This document shows, one piece after another, positions 10,000 through 22,515 of a stretch of DNA of 64,000 nt (its first letter is position 1; each line of letters begins with the position of its first letter). The stretch covers positions 8,806,501-8,870,500 of the forward strand of contig OY821750.1 of the NCBI GenBank assembly GCA_963682055.1, given 5' to 3'. This DNA is from Primula veris. Lineage: Eukaryota > Streptophyta > Magnoliopsida > Ericales > Primulaceae. The notes under the pieces are model-generated. The model ran no database searches. It had not been told where the DNA came from and saw nothing but the letters and a program-made list of their open reading frames with translations. The position numbers and the translations under genes are program-made.

Positions 10000-12900
10000 A
10001 TGGACTTAATGAGGGAAGGAAATGCCTTCAACAAACCTCCATTGCTTGAAGGAGGAGTAAACTATGGAGTATGGAAGATCAGAATGAGGTCCTTCATCAA
10101 ACAGCAGAATGAACATGCATGGAAAACTGTGATGTATGGATGGGAGGCTCCAACTGCCATTGATAGTGAAGGAGAACTGGTTTTTATACCTGAAGACAGA
10201 TGGTCTGCTGATGAAGACAGGAAATCAAGTGCCAACTCAACAGCCATAAACTTGATTTTTGCTGGTGTAACTCTCAGTGTATTCAGGTATATTTCTCACT
10301 GTGAAACTGCTAAAGAGGCATGGGATATTTTGCAAGTTACTTTTGAAGGAACTACTAAAGTAAAAGCTTTCAAACTTCAATAGTTAACTACTCAATTTGA
10401 AAACCTAAGAATGGAGGAAGATGAAAATATTGAACAATTTAATGGTAGAATCTGCCACATTGCTCATCAAGCTGGAACCTTAGGTGAAAAATACAGTGAT
10501 GCTAAACTTGTTAAGAAAACTCTTAGGTCACTCCCAGAAAGGTTTGAAATCAAAGTTACAGCTATTGAAGAATCCACAGACTTAGATAATCTTAAACTTG
10601 AAGAACTTATAGGAAATCTAAGCACTCATGAGCTGAAATTCTTTAAACATAAAAGACCAGAAAAGGGAATAGCATTTCAGGCTAAGAAATCTGAACCTAA
10701 TGTCTGTGATAAAATGGGTGATGAAGAACAGCTGGCTTTCTTTGCTAAAAAGGTTTTTAAAAAGTTTTATAAGAGAAAAGAGGATGATACTGGTTCTTCT
10801 AAAAATTTTCAGAAAAGGGATAACCATCTTAAAACAGAATCCAGGTTCAATAATAACTCTACAGGAAAGTGGAATTCTAAAGAAAAGGATAATAAAGACT
10901 ATAAGCCTAAAGAGATTCAGTGTAGAGAATGTAGAGGGTTTGGTCATATTCAGGCTGAGTGTGCAAATACCTTAAAAAGGAACAAAAATGCTTATATAAC
11001 CACTTATAGTGATAGTGATTCTGAGAGCAACAGTGATGAAGAGGATGATTCTAATTTTGTTAATTTTATGGGAATAATCACTGAAAAAGAACCTACTTAT
11101 GAAAGTGACTGTGAACATGTTTCAACCATAGTTACAACTGCTCCTGAAATCTATAGCAGTGATGAGGAAGAACCTTCTGATGAAGACATTTCTCAGCAAT
11201 ATCTTGTTCTTTATGAAAAGTATAAATGTCTGAGTAAACAATCCTTGATCATAAGCAAACTTAATGTTAACCTAAAGGATGAGGTTAAAAGTCTTACTGA
11301 GAAGCTTAAACTACAACTGGCTGAACTTACTGAAACTAAAAAGATAATAAAACTGATGAATGTTTCTGCCTCAGAAAAATTAGATGACATGTTGTCATAT
11401 TCTAGAGGCTCTAAAGATATCAGTGGTCTAGGGTACTATGGTGGTAAAGGTACAGGAAAAACCACCTTTATTGAAGCTGTTGCTAAAGCTAAAACTCATA
11501 ATTTTGAAAATAAGGTTAGAAGCTCAGTTGCAACCAGAGTTGCAACCAGGAATAAAACTCAGGTTTTTGTAAAGAAGGTTGGAAGCTCAGTTATAACCTC
11601 AGTTGCAACCATGAATAAACTGAATAGCTTTAAGGATAAAAGTAACTTTAGGTTGAAGCTGTGTAATTTCTGCAAGAAACCTGGTCATTCTAAAATCAAG
11701 TGTTATTTGAAAAGAAACAGAAGGTATATTTCTCAGAAAACCTGGTTAGCTTCTATTAATAAAAATTTGAACTGGGTCTGGAAAGTTAAAGAAAAAGCTA
11801 TCTTAATTGCTAACAACAAAGCTGTCATTAACTCTTTGAATGCTGTTACTTCTAATGATTGGTATTTTGACAGTGGTTGCTCTAAGCACATGATAGGTAC
11901 TGCAAGTCTCCTTAAAAATGTCACCATTCTTACAGGAAACACTGTTGTGTTTGGAGGTGGAGATACAGGTAAAATTGTTGGTAAAGGTACCTTGAACAAA
12001 CCTGGAATGCCTGATATTGAGGATGTCTTTCTTGTTGATGGTCTAAAAGCTAATCTTATTAGTATCAGTCAACTCTGTGATAACAAAATGATTGTTAAAT
12101 TTGACAAAGAAAGGTGTCTAATTACTAATCTTAACAATGATTTAATCATGACTGGAGTTAGATCAACCAACAGCTGCTATGTGTTTGAAAAAGCTGAAAA
12201 AGAATTGCCTCAAAGTAGGTGTAATCAAGCCATTACTAATAATGTGGATATCTGGCATAAAAGGCTTGGGCATGTGAACTACAAAACCTTAGATAAGCTT
12301 GTTAACAAGGAATTGATAAGAGGAATTCCTAAACTTAGTGCTAAAACTCAGAGTGTCTGTAGTGATTGTGCTATAGGCAAACAAACCAAAAGTATTCACA
12401 AAAGTACAAGTCAAATCTACACTAAGAGAGTCCTAGAACTTCTTCATATTGACCTGATGGGGCCTATGCAAACTGCTAGTATAGGTGGTAAGAAGTACAT
12501 TTTGGTAGTTGTAGATGATTTTTCTAGATACTCTTGGGTAGTATTCTTAAAGGATAAGTCTGAAACTTTTGAACTGTTCAAAACCCTGTGCTTAAAATTG
12601 CAACTTGAAAAAGGTTCCATCAGTGGTAATATTGCTAGGATTAGAAATGATCATGGAACTGAATTTGAAAACATCAAGTTTAGAGAATTCTGCAACTCCT
12701 TAGGTATAAGTCATGAGTTTTCTGCTCCTAAGACTCCACAGCAAAATGGTATAGTTGAAAGAAAAAATAGAACCATTCAGGAAATGGCTAGAGTCATGCT
12801 TAACTCTAAGAAACTTGCCAACAGATTTTGGGCTGAAGCTGTTAATACTGCCTGTCATATAGTTAATAGGGTTTACATTACTAAAGGCACTTCCATGACT

Positions 12901-15012
12901 GCTTATGAAATATGGAAAGGTAGAAAACCCAATGTTAAGTATTTTCAAGTCTTTGGATGTGTCTGTTACATTCTCAGGGATAGGGAGCATCTTGGTAAAT
13001 TTGACTCTAAAAGTGATAAAGGAATCTTTCTTGGTTATGCTCAGAATAGTAGAGCATTTAGAGTCTTTAATCAAAGAACAAACTGTGTTATGGAATCTTA
13101 TAATGTGTTATTTGATCACCTAAAAACTGTTGATGAGATTATAGGTGATGATGAACAGCCTGAGACTGCAGAAAAAGGGAAAGAAGAAACTCAACAAACA
13201 GGAATTCCCATAGTGGTTGGAAGTCCAGTTGCAACTGAAGTTACAACTGAGGTTGGAACTGAGGTTGGAACCACAGTTGAAACCCAGAATTCAACAGAAT
13301 CTGAAGAAGAAGAAGAAGAAGAAGGAGGATCTGGTATCCCAACCACAAGCAAGCCACGTTATGTAAGGACTCATAAAAACCACTCTCTTGACAATGTCAT
13401 AGGAGAAGTCACTTCAGGTATGAAAACTAGAGGTAAGAGAAATAATGTTGTTCATTTTGCTTGTTACCTCTCTCAGTTAGAACCTAAGAACATAAAAGAG
13501 GCTTTGGAAGATAGTGAATGGATCTTAGCTATGCAAGATGAACTGTCCCAATTTGAAAGGAATGATGTATGGACTTTAGTACCCAGACCTTCTAATAAAA
13601 ATATTATAGGGACTAAATGGATCTTTAGAAATAAAAGTAATGAAGATGGAGTTATTATCAGAAATAAGGCTAGGTTGGTAGCTCAGGGTTATACACAAAT
13701 TGAGGGAATTGATTTTGATGAAACCTTTGCTCCAGTAGCTAGAATTGAATCCATTAGAATGCTACTGTCTCTTGCATGTCTGTATGATTTTAAACTGTTT
13801 CAACTTGACATAAAGAGTGCATTTCTGAATGGTGTGATTAATGAAGAAGTTTATGTCTGTCAACCTAAGGGATTTGAGGATCCTAACTTTCCTGAACATG
13901 TCTATTTGCTGAAAAAGGCATTGTATGGCCTAAAACAAGCTCCTAGAGCTTGGTATGATAGATTAACCAAGTACTTGATTGAAAAAGGCTTTAACAGAGG
14001 AGGAGTTGATAAAACTTTGTTTACTAAGAAAACCACAAAGGACATAATAATTGCTCAAATCTATGTTGATGACATTGTCTTTGGCTCTACTTCTAATAAA
14101 AGGATAGAAGAATTCATTTCTGATATGAAGAATGAATTTGAAATGAGTGGTGGAGGTGAACTAACTTACTTTCTAGGATTGCAAGTTAAACAGAATGAGA
14201 AAGGCATTTTTCTGTGCCAAAGTAAGTATGCAGACAATCTTGTTAAAAAGTTTGGTCTGAGTGAGAGTAAAGAAAAGAGAACCCCTATGAGTACTACCCT
14301 TAAACTGTCCAAAAATGATAAAGGTAAAAATGTCTGTCCAAGTCTTTATAGATCCATGATTGGAAGTTTGCTGTATTTAACTGCTAGTAGACCAGACATT
14401 TGCCTAAGTGTAGGAGTTTGTGCCAGATATCAGGAAAATCCTTTAGAACCTCATCTTCTAGCTGTTAAAAGAATTCTAAGGTATGTAAAAGGAACACTTC
14501 ACCTAGGCCTATGGTATTCTAAAGATACAAACCATTTTCTAAGTGGCTACTGTGATGCAGATTGGGCAGGAAACATAGATGATAGAAAGAGTACTTCTGG
14601 TGGTTGTTTTTATTTTGGAAACAACCTTGTTTCTTGGTTCAGTAAAAAGCAAAATTGCATATCTTTATCTACTGCTGAGGCAGAATATGTTGCAGCTGGA
14701 AGTGGATGCACTCAACTTATTTGGATAAAACAGATGTTAACTGATTATAATGTCAAACAAGAAATATTAACTTTGTTTTGTGATAACAAAAGTGCTATAG
14801 ATTTAGCTAAAAATCCAGTTCAACATTCCAGAACTAAACACATTGATCTAAGGCATCATTTTATTAGAGAACTAGTTGAAGAAAAGAGCTTAATTTTAGA
14901 ACATGTTTCAACTGAAAGACAACTAGCAGATATTTTCACAAAGCCCCTTGATACAAACAAGTTTGAATCATTAAGAAGTGACATAGGGGTATGTCATTAT
15001 CAATCTAATTGA
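10000..15012 (+). pseudogene. CopiaB gag-pol polyprotein, intact except one in-frame TAG
   Basis: One reading frame of 1,671 codons from ATG 10000 to TGA 15012, interrupted only by TAG at 10381-10383 (codon 128). The downstream part resumes in the same frame. Gag: N-terminal 'LEGGVNYGVWKIRM' block and two CX2CX4HX4C zinc knuckles (10921-10962 and 11662-11703). Protease: DSG at 11869-11877. Integrase: HHCC region (~12250-12390), then D ('HIDLMGP'), D ('RNDHGTEF') and E ('NGIVERKN', ~12746), all present. Reverse transcriptase: ~13500-14260 with YVDD at ~14062. RNase H: catalytic acidic residues (~14550-14800). A C-to-T change of CAG would explain the TAG. The element could be mobilised in trans, or alone if the stop is read through or is a sequencing error. 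Confidence 0.9.
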
Positions 15013-15996
15013 ATACTTTTGCTAAATATGTCTGTGTTGAGTACCTTTAATAAGTTTTATTTCTAAGGTTAAAGTCTTATTTTGAGCTATGATGTTTTTG
15101 TCTTGAAAAAGCCGCTTTTTGGTGTCTCAAAAACAGATGTGAGGTAACTTGTCCTTAAAAACCTCTCTGGTAATAGAGTTGCAAGCACAAAGTGCAAATT
15201 TTTTATGATGGTTGCAAGTTCAGTTGCAACATCAGTTGAAACCTCACACTCTCAATAGTTGGTTGGAAGTTCAGTTGCAACTCCAGTTGAAACCTCGTGT
15301 TAAAAATACTGGTTGCAAGCTCAGTTGAAACATCAGTTGAAACCTCAGTCTACATTATAACTGTCAAGACAAAGTCTTATTTTTTTTGACATCACTTATA
15401 CTCTTTCCTTGCTGAGGTCATCAAACAAGTTTTTGTGTAGAGATAAAAACGGATTTGCTCAATATAAGCTCCTAAAATCTAATCTTTATTAAGGCTATTC
15501 AATGATAAACATATTTTCTTAGGTAAATTGCTAGATTTTTGTTTTTCAAAAGCTTAAATATCTTTCTAATTGCTATCTTTATCTTGAATCAATTCAAATT
15601 TCCTTCAAAGCTTCAACTCTTGTATTTTCAAATTTGGATAAGTCTGTTTACAAAGGAATGTTTATCTGTGTTAACTGCTTGATTTATCTTCAATGCCAAC
15701 TGTTTTATTCGTTATTTAAGAGTTATTAATTTTTCAAAAGCCTTGTTGATAAGAAACTTCCTATTTTTTTTGGCTAAATTTGTTTCATAATTGATTTGCA
15801 TGTATCTCTTTCCAATTACAAAAAGATATGGACTTTATTGTTATTTCTATATATTCTTTTTACTATCCCAAAATAATCAATTATCAAAATTACTCTCTCT
15901 CTCTCTGTAAATCCTTTAGTCCTCTGTAAAACCCTAGTTTCGCAATACAACCGACTATCAGGTTCTAAGTAAGGTTCTAACCTCCCAGTTGAAACC
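15013..15996 (+). other. CopiaB region between pol and the third ORF
   Basis: Noncoding. At 15170-15350 there are three close copies of a ~40-bp motif, 'ggttgcaagttcagttgcaa' followed by a 'cagttgaaacctc' tail. From ~15848 it looks like a plant promoter and leader: a TATA-like TATATATT (15848-15855), a CT run (15892-15906), and the telo-box-like AAAACCCTAG (15928-15937), 60 bp before the ATG at 15997. Confidence 0.6.
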
Positions 15997-16368
15997 ATGT
16001 CTAGAAACCCCAATTCTGATGATGATATTACTCTAAAGAATTTCATGTCCAAATCTCCACCCAAGACAGGCTCAACTGCTAAGGTAAGTAAACCTTCCTC
16101 ATCTAAGAAACAGAGGGTAAAGAAACGTGCTAAGAGAGATTATGATACTGCTCCTTTTACTGCTAAGTTTGACTATACTCCTAAGTATAATGAGATTGAT
16201 CCCAGATTCTGGAGTAAAAGTATGTATAGGAGGTTTAGATCTTTTTCAGGTAGGGAAATTCACAGTAATGATGGTTTTTCAATAAGCAGTGAAGATGAGG
16301 AAGAAGAGGTTGTAAGGGATACACCCCTAAGGGAAAGACCACCCCAATCTGGCGTACCTCGGAACTAG
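15997..16368 (+). CDS. CopiaB third ORF, small basic protein of unknown function (env-like remnant?)
   Basis: An open frame of 123 codons downstream of pol, same strand. It encodes a hydrophilic protein with an S/K-rich N-terminus, a strongly basic run KKQRVKKRAKR (~residues 37-48, nuclear-localisation-like), a central F/Y/R-rich part ending 'REIHSNDGF' (~residues 85-95), and an acidic run EDEEEE before a short tail. There is no signal peptide or membrane segment. Sireviruses often carry an extra ORF here, called env-like. The 'RxI..xxGF' pattern recalls the start of that protein class, so this could be a version truncated after its N-terminal block. That is inference. Being open in an element this young says little about selection. 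Confidence 0.5.
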   Translation: MSRNPNSDDDITLKNFMSKSPPKTGSTAKVSKPSSSKKQRVKKRAKRDYDTAPFTAKFDYTPKYNEIDPRFWSKSMYRRFRSFSGREIHSNDGFSISSEDEEEEVVRDTPLRERPPQSGVPRN

Positions 16369-16750
16369 TTTGTCAGAGTTGTGACAAATAGGGGGAGTAA
16401 AATGAAAGTTTATGTTTTTCTGTTTTCAGTTTGATGTTTAATGTTTCAGTTTCAAGACTATGTTGTTTTCAGTTATGCTGTATTGAGACTATTATGTGCT
16501 TGTTTGGCTTTAATAACTCTGCAATTTCTTTCTTTGTTGAATGCCTTTAAACTTGAAACAGGTCTGAAAACATACTGTGTGCATATAAATTGTGCTTATG
16601 TGATATGCCTGCAATTCTAACTTGCAGGGGGAGCTAAAACAGATATCTCAAAAGTTTGATACAATACAAATGCTGTATTGAATTTGCAGGTGGATTTATG
16701 TGATTTATAAACTTAGTTGATTTGTCAAAACCAATGACAAAGGGGGAGAT
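16369..16750 (+). other. CopiaB 3' untranslated region with three GGGGGAG tracts
   Basis: Noncoding. GGGGGAG occurs at 16391-16397, 16627-16633 and 16742-16748. The last (aaagggggagat) abuts the 3' LTR and is the polypurine tract that primes plus-strand DNA synthesis. Repeated polypurine-like tracts are known in Sireviruses. Confidence 0.75.
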
Positions 16751-17910
16751 TGTTAGGACCAGATTTCTGGTCTAAATTCTATTTGTTGTCTAATGGTTTT
16801 TACTAAATAAATCCTATCTGTTTGTTAAGAACTAAGACAGAATTGACAGGTTTCAAGTACCAGTTGCAACCTCAGTTGCAACCACAGTTCAACCTGCTGT
16901 TAAAGCAGAATTCTGTCAAGTTCTGTAATTCTGCATTACTACTATTTAATTGTTAATCATTTGTTTTAAAGTATGCAGGATATATTCTCATATGTTTCTA
17001 AAGGTTTAGTATGCGTTTATTGAGAATATAAAAGTGGTAAGGAAAGATTTCCTAAAAGATATAAAGAGACTAGTTTATAAGGTTATGTTTCCTTTTAATA
17101 TGTATCTCTATTCTTATGCTTGTCCTTATCACTTGTTTCAATCTTTTGTTCCTTATCTATATTCAGTATAATTCGTTTAAAGATTGAATGTAATATGGAG
17201 TTAGGTGTTTCATATATATATGGAAAGATATTATCTCTAAAAGATATTATCTTTATATGTTTCCTAGTTATAGGAAAAGACTAACTCCTACTTTCAAGCT
17301 TGTTATTAAACAGGTATTAACCAAAGATGATTGGAGTCAATCCACGCTGAAGAATCACGTAATGTTTGGAAAGATTGAAGCCAATCAAAACAAGTCAAAA
17401 ACAATCTTCAAGATTAAAGAAAGAAGATTATTTTACTTGTATAAATAGTTGATAACCTAGCTTGTAAAAAGTGTGTGTTCTAAATTATAAAGAACTTATT
17501 TTCTAGAGAGAATACACGTGAGCTTTAAAACGAAAACAATGGTGGGATGCCATTGATTTATAAGTGATAGTTATAGAGTAGGAGCAATATAGTGATAGGC
17601 AGAAAAAGCTAGAGGGAGTCTAAGTTTTTCATTAAGACTTGAGTCATATATTGTAAGCTTTTTATAATATCATAATCTGGGTAAGTGCCCCGGAGACGTA
17701 GCCTAGTTAGGTGAACTCCGTTGTTAAATGTGCGTGTGAATTATTTTCAAGTACATTTAATTTTAAAACAGTTCTGTCCATTAATACACTTGGTTCCAAC
17801 TGCAGTTCCAACATTACTTGGAACCTTATACACTTGGTTCCAACTGCAGTTCCAACCCCACTTGGAACCTTACTGCAAAACTGCATCTAGAACAGCGGAT
17901 AGGAATTTCA
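16751..17910 (+). repeat. 3' LTR of CopiaB
   Basis: 1,160 bp, the same length as the 5' LTR. About 8 substitutions were seen (for example 9100 T / 17070 C, 9136 T / 17106 C). It is followed by the target duplicate ATGTC (17911-17915). Confidence 0.97.
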
Positions 17911-19127
17911 ATGTCACTACACTAAAATGCCATTTTTGGAACAGAAATAAAGTGTTCCTATTAAATTCTGAAACGCTTATAAAGAGTGCCTAAAAGTGAT
18001 GTGCCAATTTATTGGAACACCATAAAAGTGTTACTGATTCTAAATTAGGAACGCCTTTTCAGCGTTTCAATTTTGGAACACCAAGTAAGTGTTCCTACAA
18101 AGTCATTATAGTACACTTTAATACCACATTTTGGAACACTAAAAAAGGGTGTCTAAATTGGCACAAAGATACTACTGCATGGTCCACATGAGCAATGATG
18201 CATTATTCTCGATTCTTGTTAATTTTCAAAAGAATTGAAAATTAATATTCACGGTTTCATAATTTAACATAAGATCAAAATAATTTAACATAAGATCAAA
18301 TAATACGTCAAATATAGTTTAACTAAATTAATCTTGTCCAACATCTTTAAAAAAACAACTAATGTGTCTAAAAGTTCACGACTATCAAATCACACAAATA
18401 CGACTAGAAATAATCAAAGAAACAAGATACAATTCGGAAGTTAACAACTAAAAAACAATTGAACTTGTAAAGCTAAATTAAATCTTGGTAACCAATCTAA
18501 AAGGCGGGCTACGGATCGCCAAATTTAAACCATTTCTCCAATGTACATCCTGTGGGGAAAAAACAGGAAAGAGCAAAAATTAGTTAAAACTAAATAAAAA
18601 GCAATAATCATAACAAGTAATACTTGAAGAATATGTCAGAGACGGTGTACACTTAACGGAAAACAATAGTTATATTAAAGAAAGAAACCAATATCCCTAT
18701 CAAAGTTATCTAAATGACTCATTTAGTGTTTTGGTCATGTTATAATATTCATTTTAATTTACTGAAAAAAGACATTCATATAAAAAGAGAGGGAGAGAAA
18801 TTGTTATACATGCACATAAGGTTTCTTTTGTAAGTATATTATAATCTTGTAGGACTCGACTGATTTTTGGTTTTTGTGTAGTTCTCCAAATTATGTCCAG
18901 TTCATAATAAGTTTATGTAACAGGCTGATTTTTGGTTTTTGTAGAGTTCTCCAAATTATGTTCAGTTTATAATAAGTTTATTTAAGAGACTGTCATTCCG
19001 AATCTAAAAAACACAATGGAAAAAAGTGCAAATGACATTTTAAGAGTACATGCTACAAAGCGAGCCAAATTATATAAGAGCTCAATTGTAAATACAAGTG
19101 ACAATCAAATTACAAGCACTTACCCAG

Positions 19128-21560
19128 TCACTGCTTCGACTCAAAGAATCGAATGTGTGATTTTGGCCACACAAAGAAATCTCCAACATTTAATTCATGT
19201 ATTGTCTTTGCATCAGGAGTTTCCTTGTAGAGTTTGGCAACATTAATCTTTTTCACAGCCAAACTAACCTTCACTTCCCGTTCAAGATTCAGGCGATAAT
19301 TATGGTAATTAACTTTATGTATTGGATCAGTGACTTCTTCTGCAATTGCAACACAATTATCATGCCAATCAAGTAATTCAAACATCCTCAATGAAGGAAT
19401 TGATTCAATAGGTGCCCATGCCGCCGAATCACGTTCACTCGGAGATGGTCCATGTACCCTTTTGATCATTTTTGACCTAGCAGCTATTGATGGTGTGAGA
19501 AATGGTGCAGATGACTTATTAGCCTGGCATGTGGGCATTGGTTGGTCTAAAAGTGGTGATGAGCCATCAAATGTCTCACATTCAGGGGTAAATTCCACAT
19601 CAGGCATAGGCTTGCCGGACTGAAATGTAAGAAAAAAATAGATTACTTTTAAAAAAAATATGATGCTTTGTTTTACCTAACCATTCTTTGTCAACTACTG
19701 AGTAGTACTGGACCTTAAGAATCGTTTCGATATCCTCAGGTTTATCACATCAACAATGCAAAATAATCAATTGATTGATTTTGATATACTAATTTAAAAT
19801 GACTATGTGGGCCATGATTCATGAAGAAAGAAACGTAATCCAGTTGTAGCAACTTTCAAGCCTTATACATAACAATTTGTGTTAAACTTGTAAATATCGT
19901 AAACAAAACTAAGTCTACGAATTGGAGAATGAGTACTACAAAGCAAAATAGCATGTGTGTAAATTCATAAAGGTACTAATTATTGTCAATGTAGGATTGT
20001 TTCAATAACTATCGAGCACAAAAGTAGTGCCGAAAAAAAAATCAAATCTTTAGATATTCTCAAAATTTAGTCGAGTGAGGCAAAAATTGGATACAAAACT
20101 CAAGGCTAAAAGCTGCAACTAATAGTAAATTTGAGTTGTATAAGACTAAAGTATGAAGGGTTTCCAACCTATTGTTATATCATTTAAGCAAAAAATCTGG
20201 ATATTTCGAGAATTAGGAGAAAAAACTATGTTGATTTCGCTTTTTGTAGGTCAGCCAAAAATTTCTTACCTTACAATAGCCGTAGACAAAATCTAGTCAT
20301 GTCTGCATCTTGTCAAACTTTTTGTCCAAAATCTCCTTCTTTTTTTCATTGAGTACATAATGTGAGCATGAAGAGTGTCATTATATTTTCTTTGGAAAAC
20401 AGAGCTACCAACACCAGGGAGACCTTTCACTTTCTTGCCAAAAACTTGAGTTAAAGGATCGACATCAATTGATAGAGGATGGATATTAACGTTGTTGCCT
20501 TCACTCTGTTTTGACTCCACAATTTTTTCTCTGACTTTTTCCTGTGCACAAATATGTAAATAAACTTGATCTTATAGCCATAAAACCATTAAAATCATAA
20601 TTAGTCATAGCAGCGGAAACTTCAATTAAAAATTGTGTGTCAGTGCAATATCTAACAATCTTGAAGAAAAATCTGAGTGAAATTAAATACATAACTTAAT
20701 TATCAGTCATAGTCTACAGATTAATAACAAAAGCAAATGACCTCACCATAAACGGCATAGCACTGGCCAATATGCTTTTATCTTTTCTTGTGTGGTTTGC
20801 AATCCAAACATCACTTCGTGTGACGAGGTTCTTTTTTTTTCCAATCTGTAGAGTACAATAATCAACCTGGAGAATTTTTTAAATGTAAAACAGAAGTTAT
20901 AGAAAAATAAAGTAAAACATAGACGTTACCATTTCATGCTCTATCATCGCCGCGCTCTTGCGCCCCCCAGTGTGACCATACAAACTCTTCTTTCTTTATT
21001 TTGAGCTCTAAGCTCTAAGTGCTTCTCATCAGACTCATTGATACAAAATTGTTTCCAATGTTCCGGTTTAATCCCTCTAGGAATATCCAGTTTTTGTGCC
21101 TCTAAATTGGGTTTATTGTCTAAGTGATCCTTTCGAAGAGTACTCTTGTGCTTTCTAAATGAACTTGGCATTGATTTTTCAATATTTTTCCTGAGATAAC
21201 TTGGGACTTCAAATTTTTTCTGCATTTAAACATTATAATATGAAAAGCTGTTTTTTAAAAACATCACGTCAAAGTAAGATGATAATAAAAAAAGTATGGT
21301 AACTTCTCACCAATATATCGTTCCAGACGTCATCCTTGTAATTTTGAGTAACTTGATGCCAACTTTTAAAACTGATAGGTATATGTGTTTGCACAAAGTC
21401 ACCGACTTTCGCCTTAAAATGAGTTGCATTGGTGCCCACTGCTTCTCCAAGGCGATTAAATTCGACATTTTTCTTTGTAGATACTTCTTCGCTAACATCT
21501 GGTAAGTCGGCTTGGTCCTGTTGCCTAGAAGTTTCGCCCATACTCGAAGACATTGTGCCA
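19128..21560 (-). pseudogene. TNPA/TNP1-like gene of the CACTA transposon, frameshifted
   Basis: A minus-strand spliced gene with exon-like blocks at ~21560-21310, ~21224-20940, ~20870-20750, ~20560-20293 and 19607-19128. The first block starts near an ATG (MSSSMGET). The second carries the plant Ptta/En/Spm transposase-family block ('PEHWKQFCINESDEKH', then 'NKERR'). Plausible splice sites include a donor after ~21311 (ttG/GTGAG) and an acceptor CAG at ~21225. The fourth block has 'DPLTQVFGKKVKGLPGVG', and the last is the family's C-terminal domain, ending at the stop at 19128. A G-run near 20966-20971 shifts the frame before the expected 'GRKS' continuation, so the gene is probably dead. 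In En/Spm the equivalent protein binds subterminal repeats. Confidence 0.65.
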
Positions 21561-22121
21561 ATCAATTCAGAATCTGTTTTTTCCAAAAGAAGAAACGTTT
21601 TATAATGAAATAAAAATAAATAAAGCAACTATTTATTCAAGGCATTTGGAAGTGTGCATACTAAAAAAATAGTAGTTTTTTCTGTTCAAGACATAGCCAA
21701 ACAGTACAACATACAAATTCACTCACAATACAAATAGAACATCCTTTTGCAAGGCAGATATACTCATTCGTTATCAACTTTTAAGTTTAAATTTTATGTA
21801 CTTTATTTCAAGCTTCTTAATTTAACATAGTTGTCAAGCTGTAATTTTCATTTTCCTTGTCTAAAGAAGTAATAAGCTGGATTCACCCAGCTTGTTTTCT
21901 ATTAAGTAGAATCCAAACAAGCAATCAAAATTATACAACACATAGCTCAATCATCTTCTTAATAGGTCAATCAAATAAACAACAATTAGATAGCATATAA
22001 GAACCTACACTAATCACCATGTACAGTTTGTAGTCAAATATATAAACAACTATAAATGTGTAGAATCTTTTTGGCTCTTGTACATGGTAAAAACTCGTAA
22101 GTGTCTACCAGGCGTTAAAAA

Positions 22122-22515
22122 ATGAAGTTACATACAAAATTAGCAGCACCTCAACAAAGTGTAAAATCCGAGGAACAAGGTACCTTGCTAAATAAGACCC
22201 TCCAGCAACTAGCAGTGCCTAAAGAAATTCTACAGCCTATGGATAAGCCCTTCCAGCAAGTAGGCATGCCTAAGCAAATTGTACAACCCATGCGACAAGG
22301 TACTTTGCAAAATCAGCCTCTTCAATGATCATTACCACAATATTTCAACTCAAAATCGAGCCGGATGTTCGAAAAGAAATACAACAATTAAGGAATTCAT
22401 TCCTTGGTTGTGCGATGAGGTAACTGTTATAACACAACTAGTAGTAAATAGTAATTTTCAACAACTAGTAAGAAATGAGCCTGATTATATGGAAATTGAA
22501 GGACTGATTAGGTAG
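22122..22515 (+). other. Short repeat-bearing coding-like stretch in the CACTA
   Basis: Open for 68 codons, with an internal protein-level repeat (PKEILQPM... / PKQIVQPM..., each followed by a Q/L-rich turn). An overlapping frame then continues to 22515. I do not recognise it. It lies in the gap between the two divergent transposon genes and may be an exon remnant. Confidence 0.25.

Larger units (their letters stand above)
8781..17910 (+). mobile_element. CopiaB: young, nearly intact Sirevirus-like copia element (9,130 bp)
   Basis: A full-length element with two 1,160-bp LTRs (8781-9940, 16751-17910), an initiator-Met primer site, one long gag-pol frame with a single internal stop, a small third ORF, a polypurine tract, and a perfect 5-bp target duplication ATGTC (8776-8780 and 17911-17915). 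The LTRs differ at about 8 positions by eye (~0.7%), so insertion is recent. It landed on the left tip of the CACTA transposon: the fifth target base is the first base of the CACTA. The gag-pol sequence and the repeated GGGGGAG tracts upstream of the 3' LTR resemble the Sirevirus/Maximus group. Confidence 0.97.

Noticed and set aside
10000..10430. Programmed readthrough of the TAG at 10381 (TMV-like CAA-TAG context)
   Set aside because: The bases after the stop (TTAACT) do not fit the CARYYA readthrough signal, and sireviruses normally have no stop here. A point mutation is simpler.
15928..15937. Telomere-derived repeat
   Set aside because: A single AAACCCTA unit is a promoter/leader-type telo-box, not an interstitial telomeric array.
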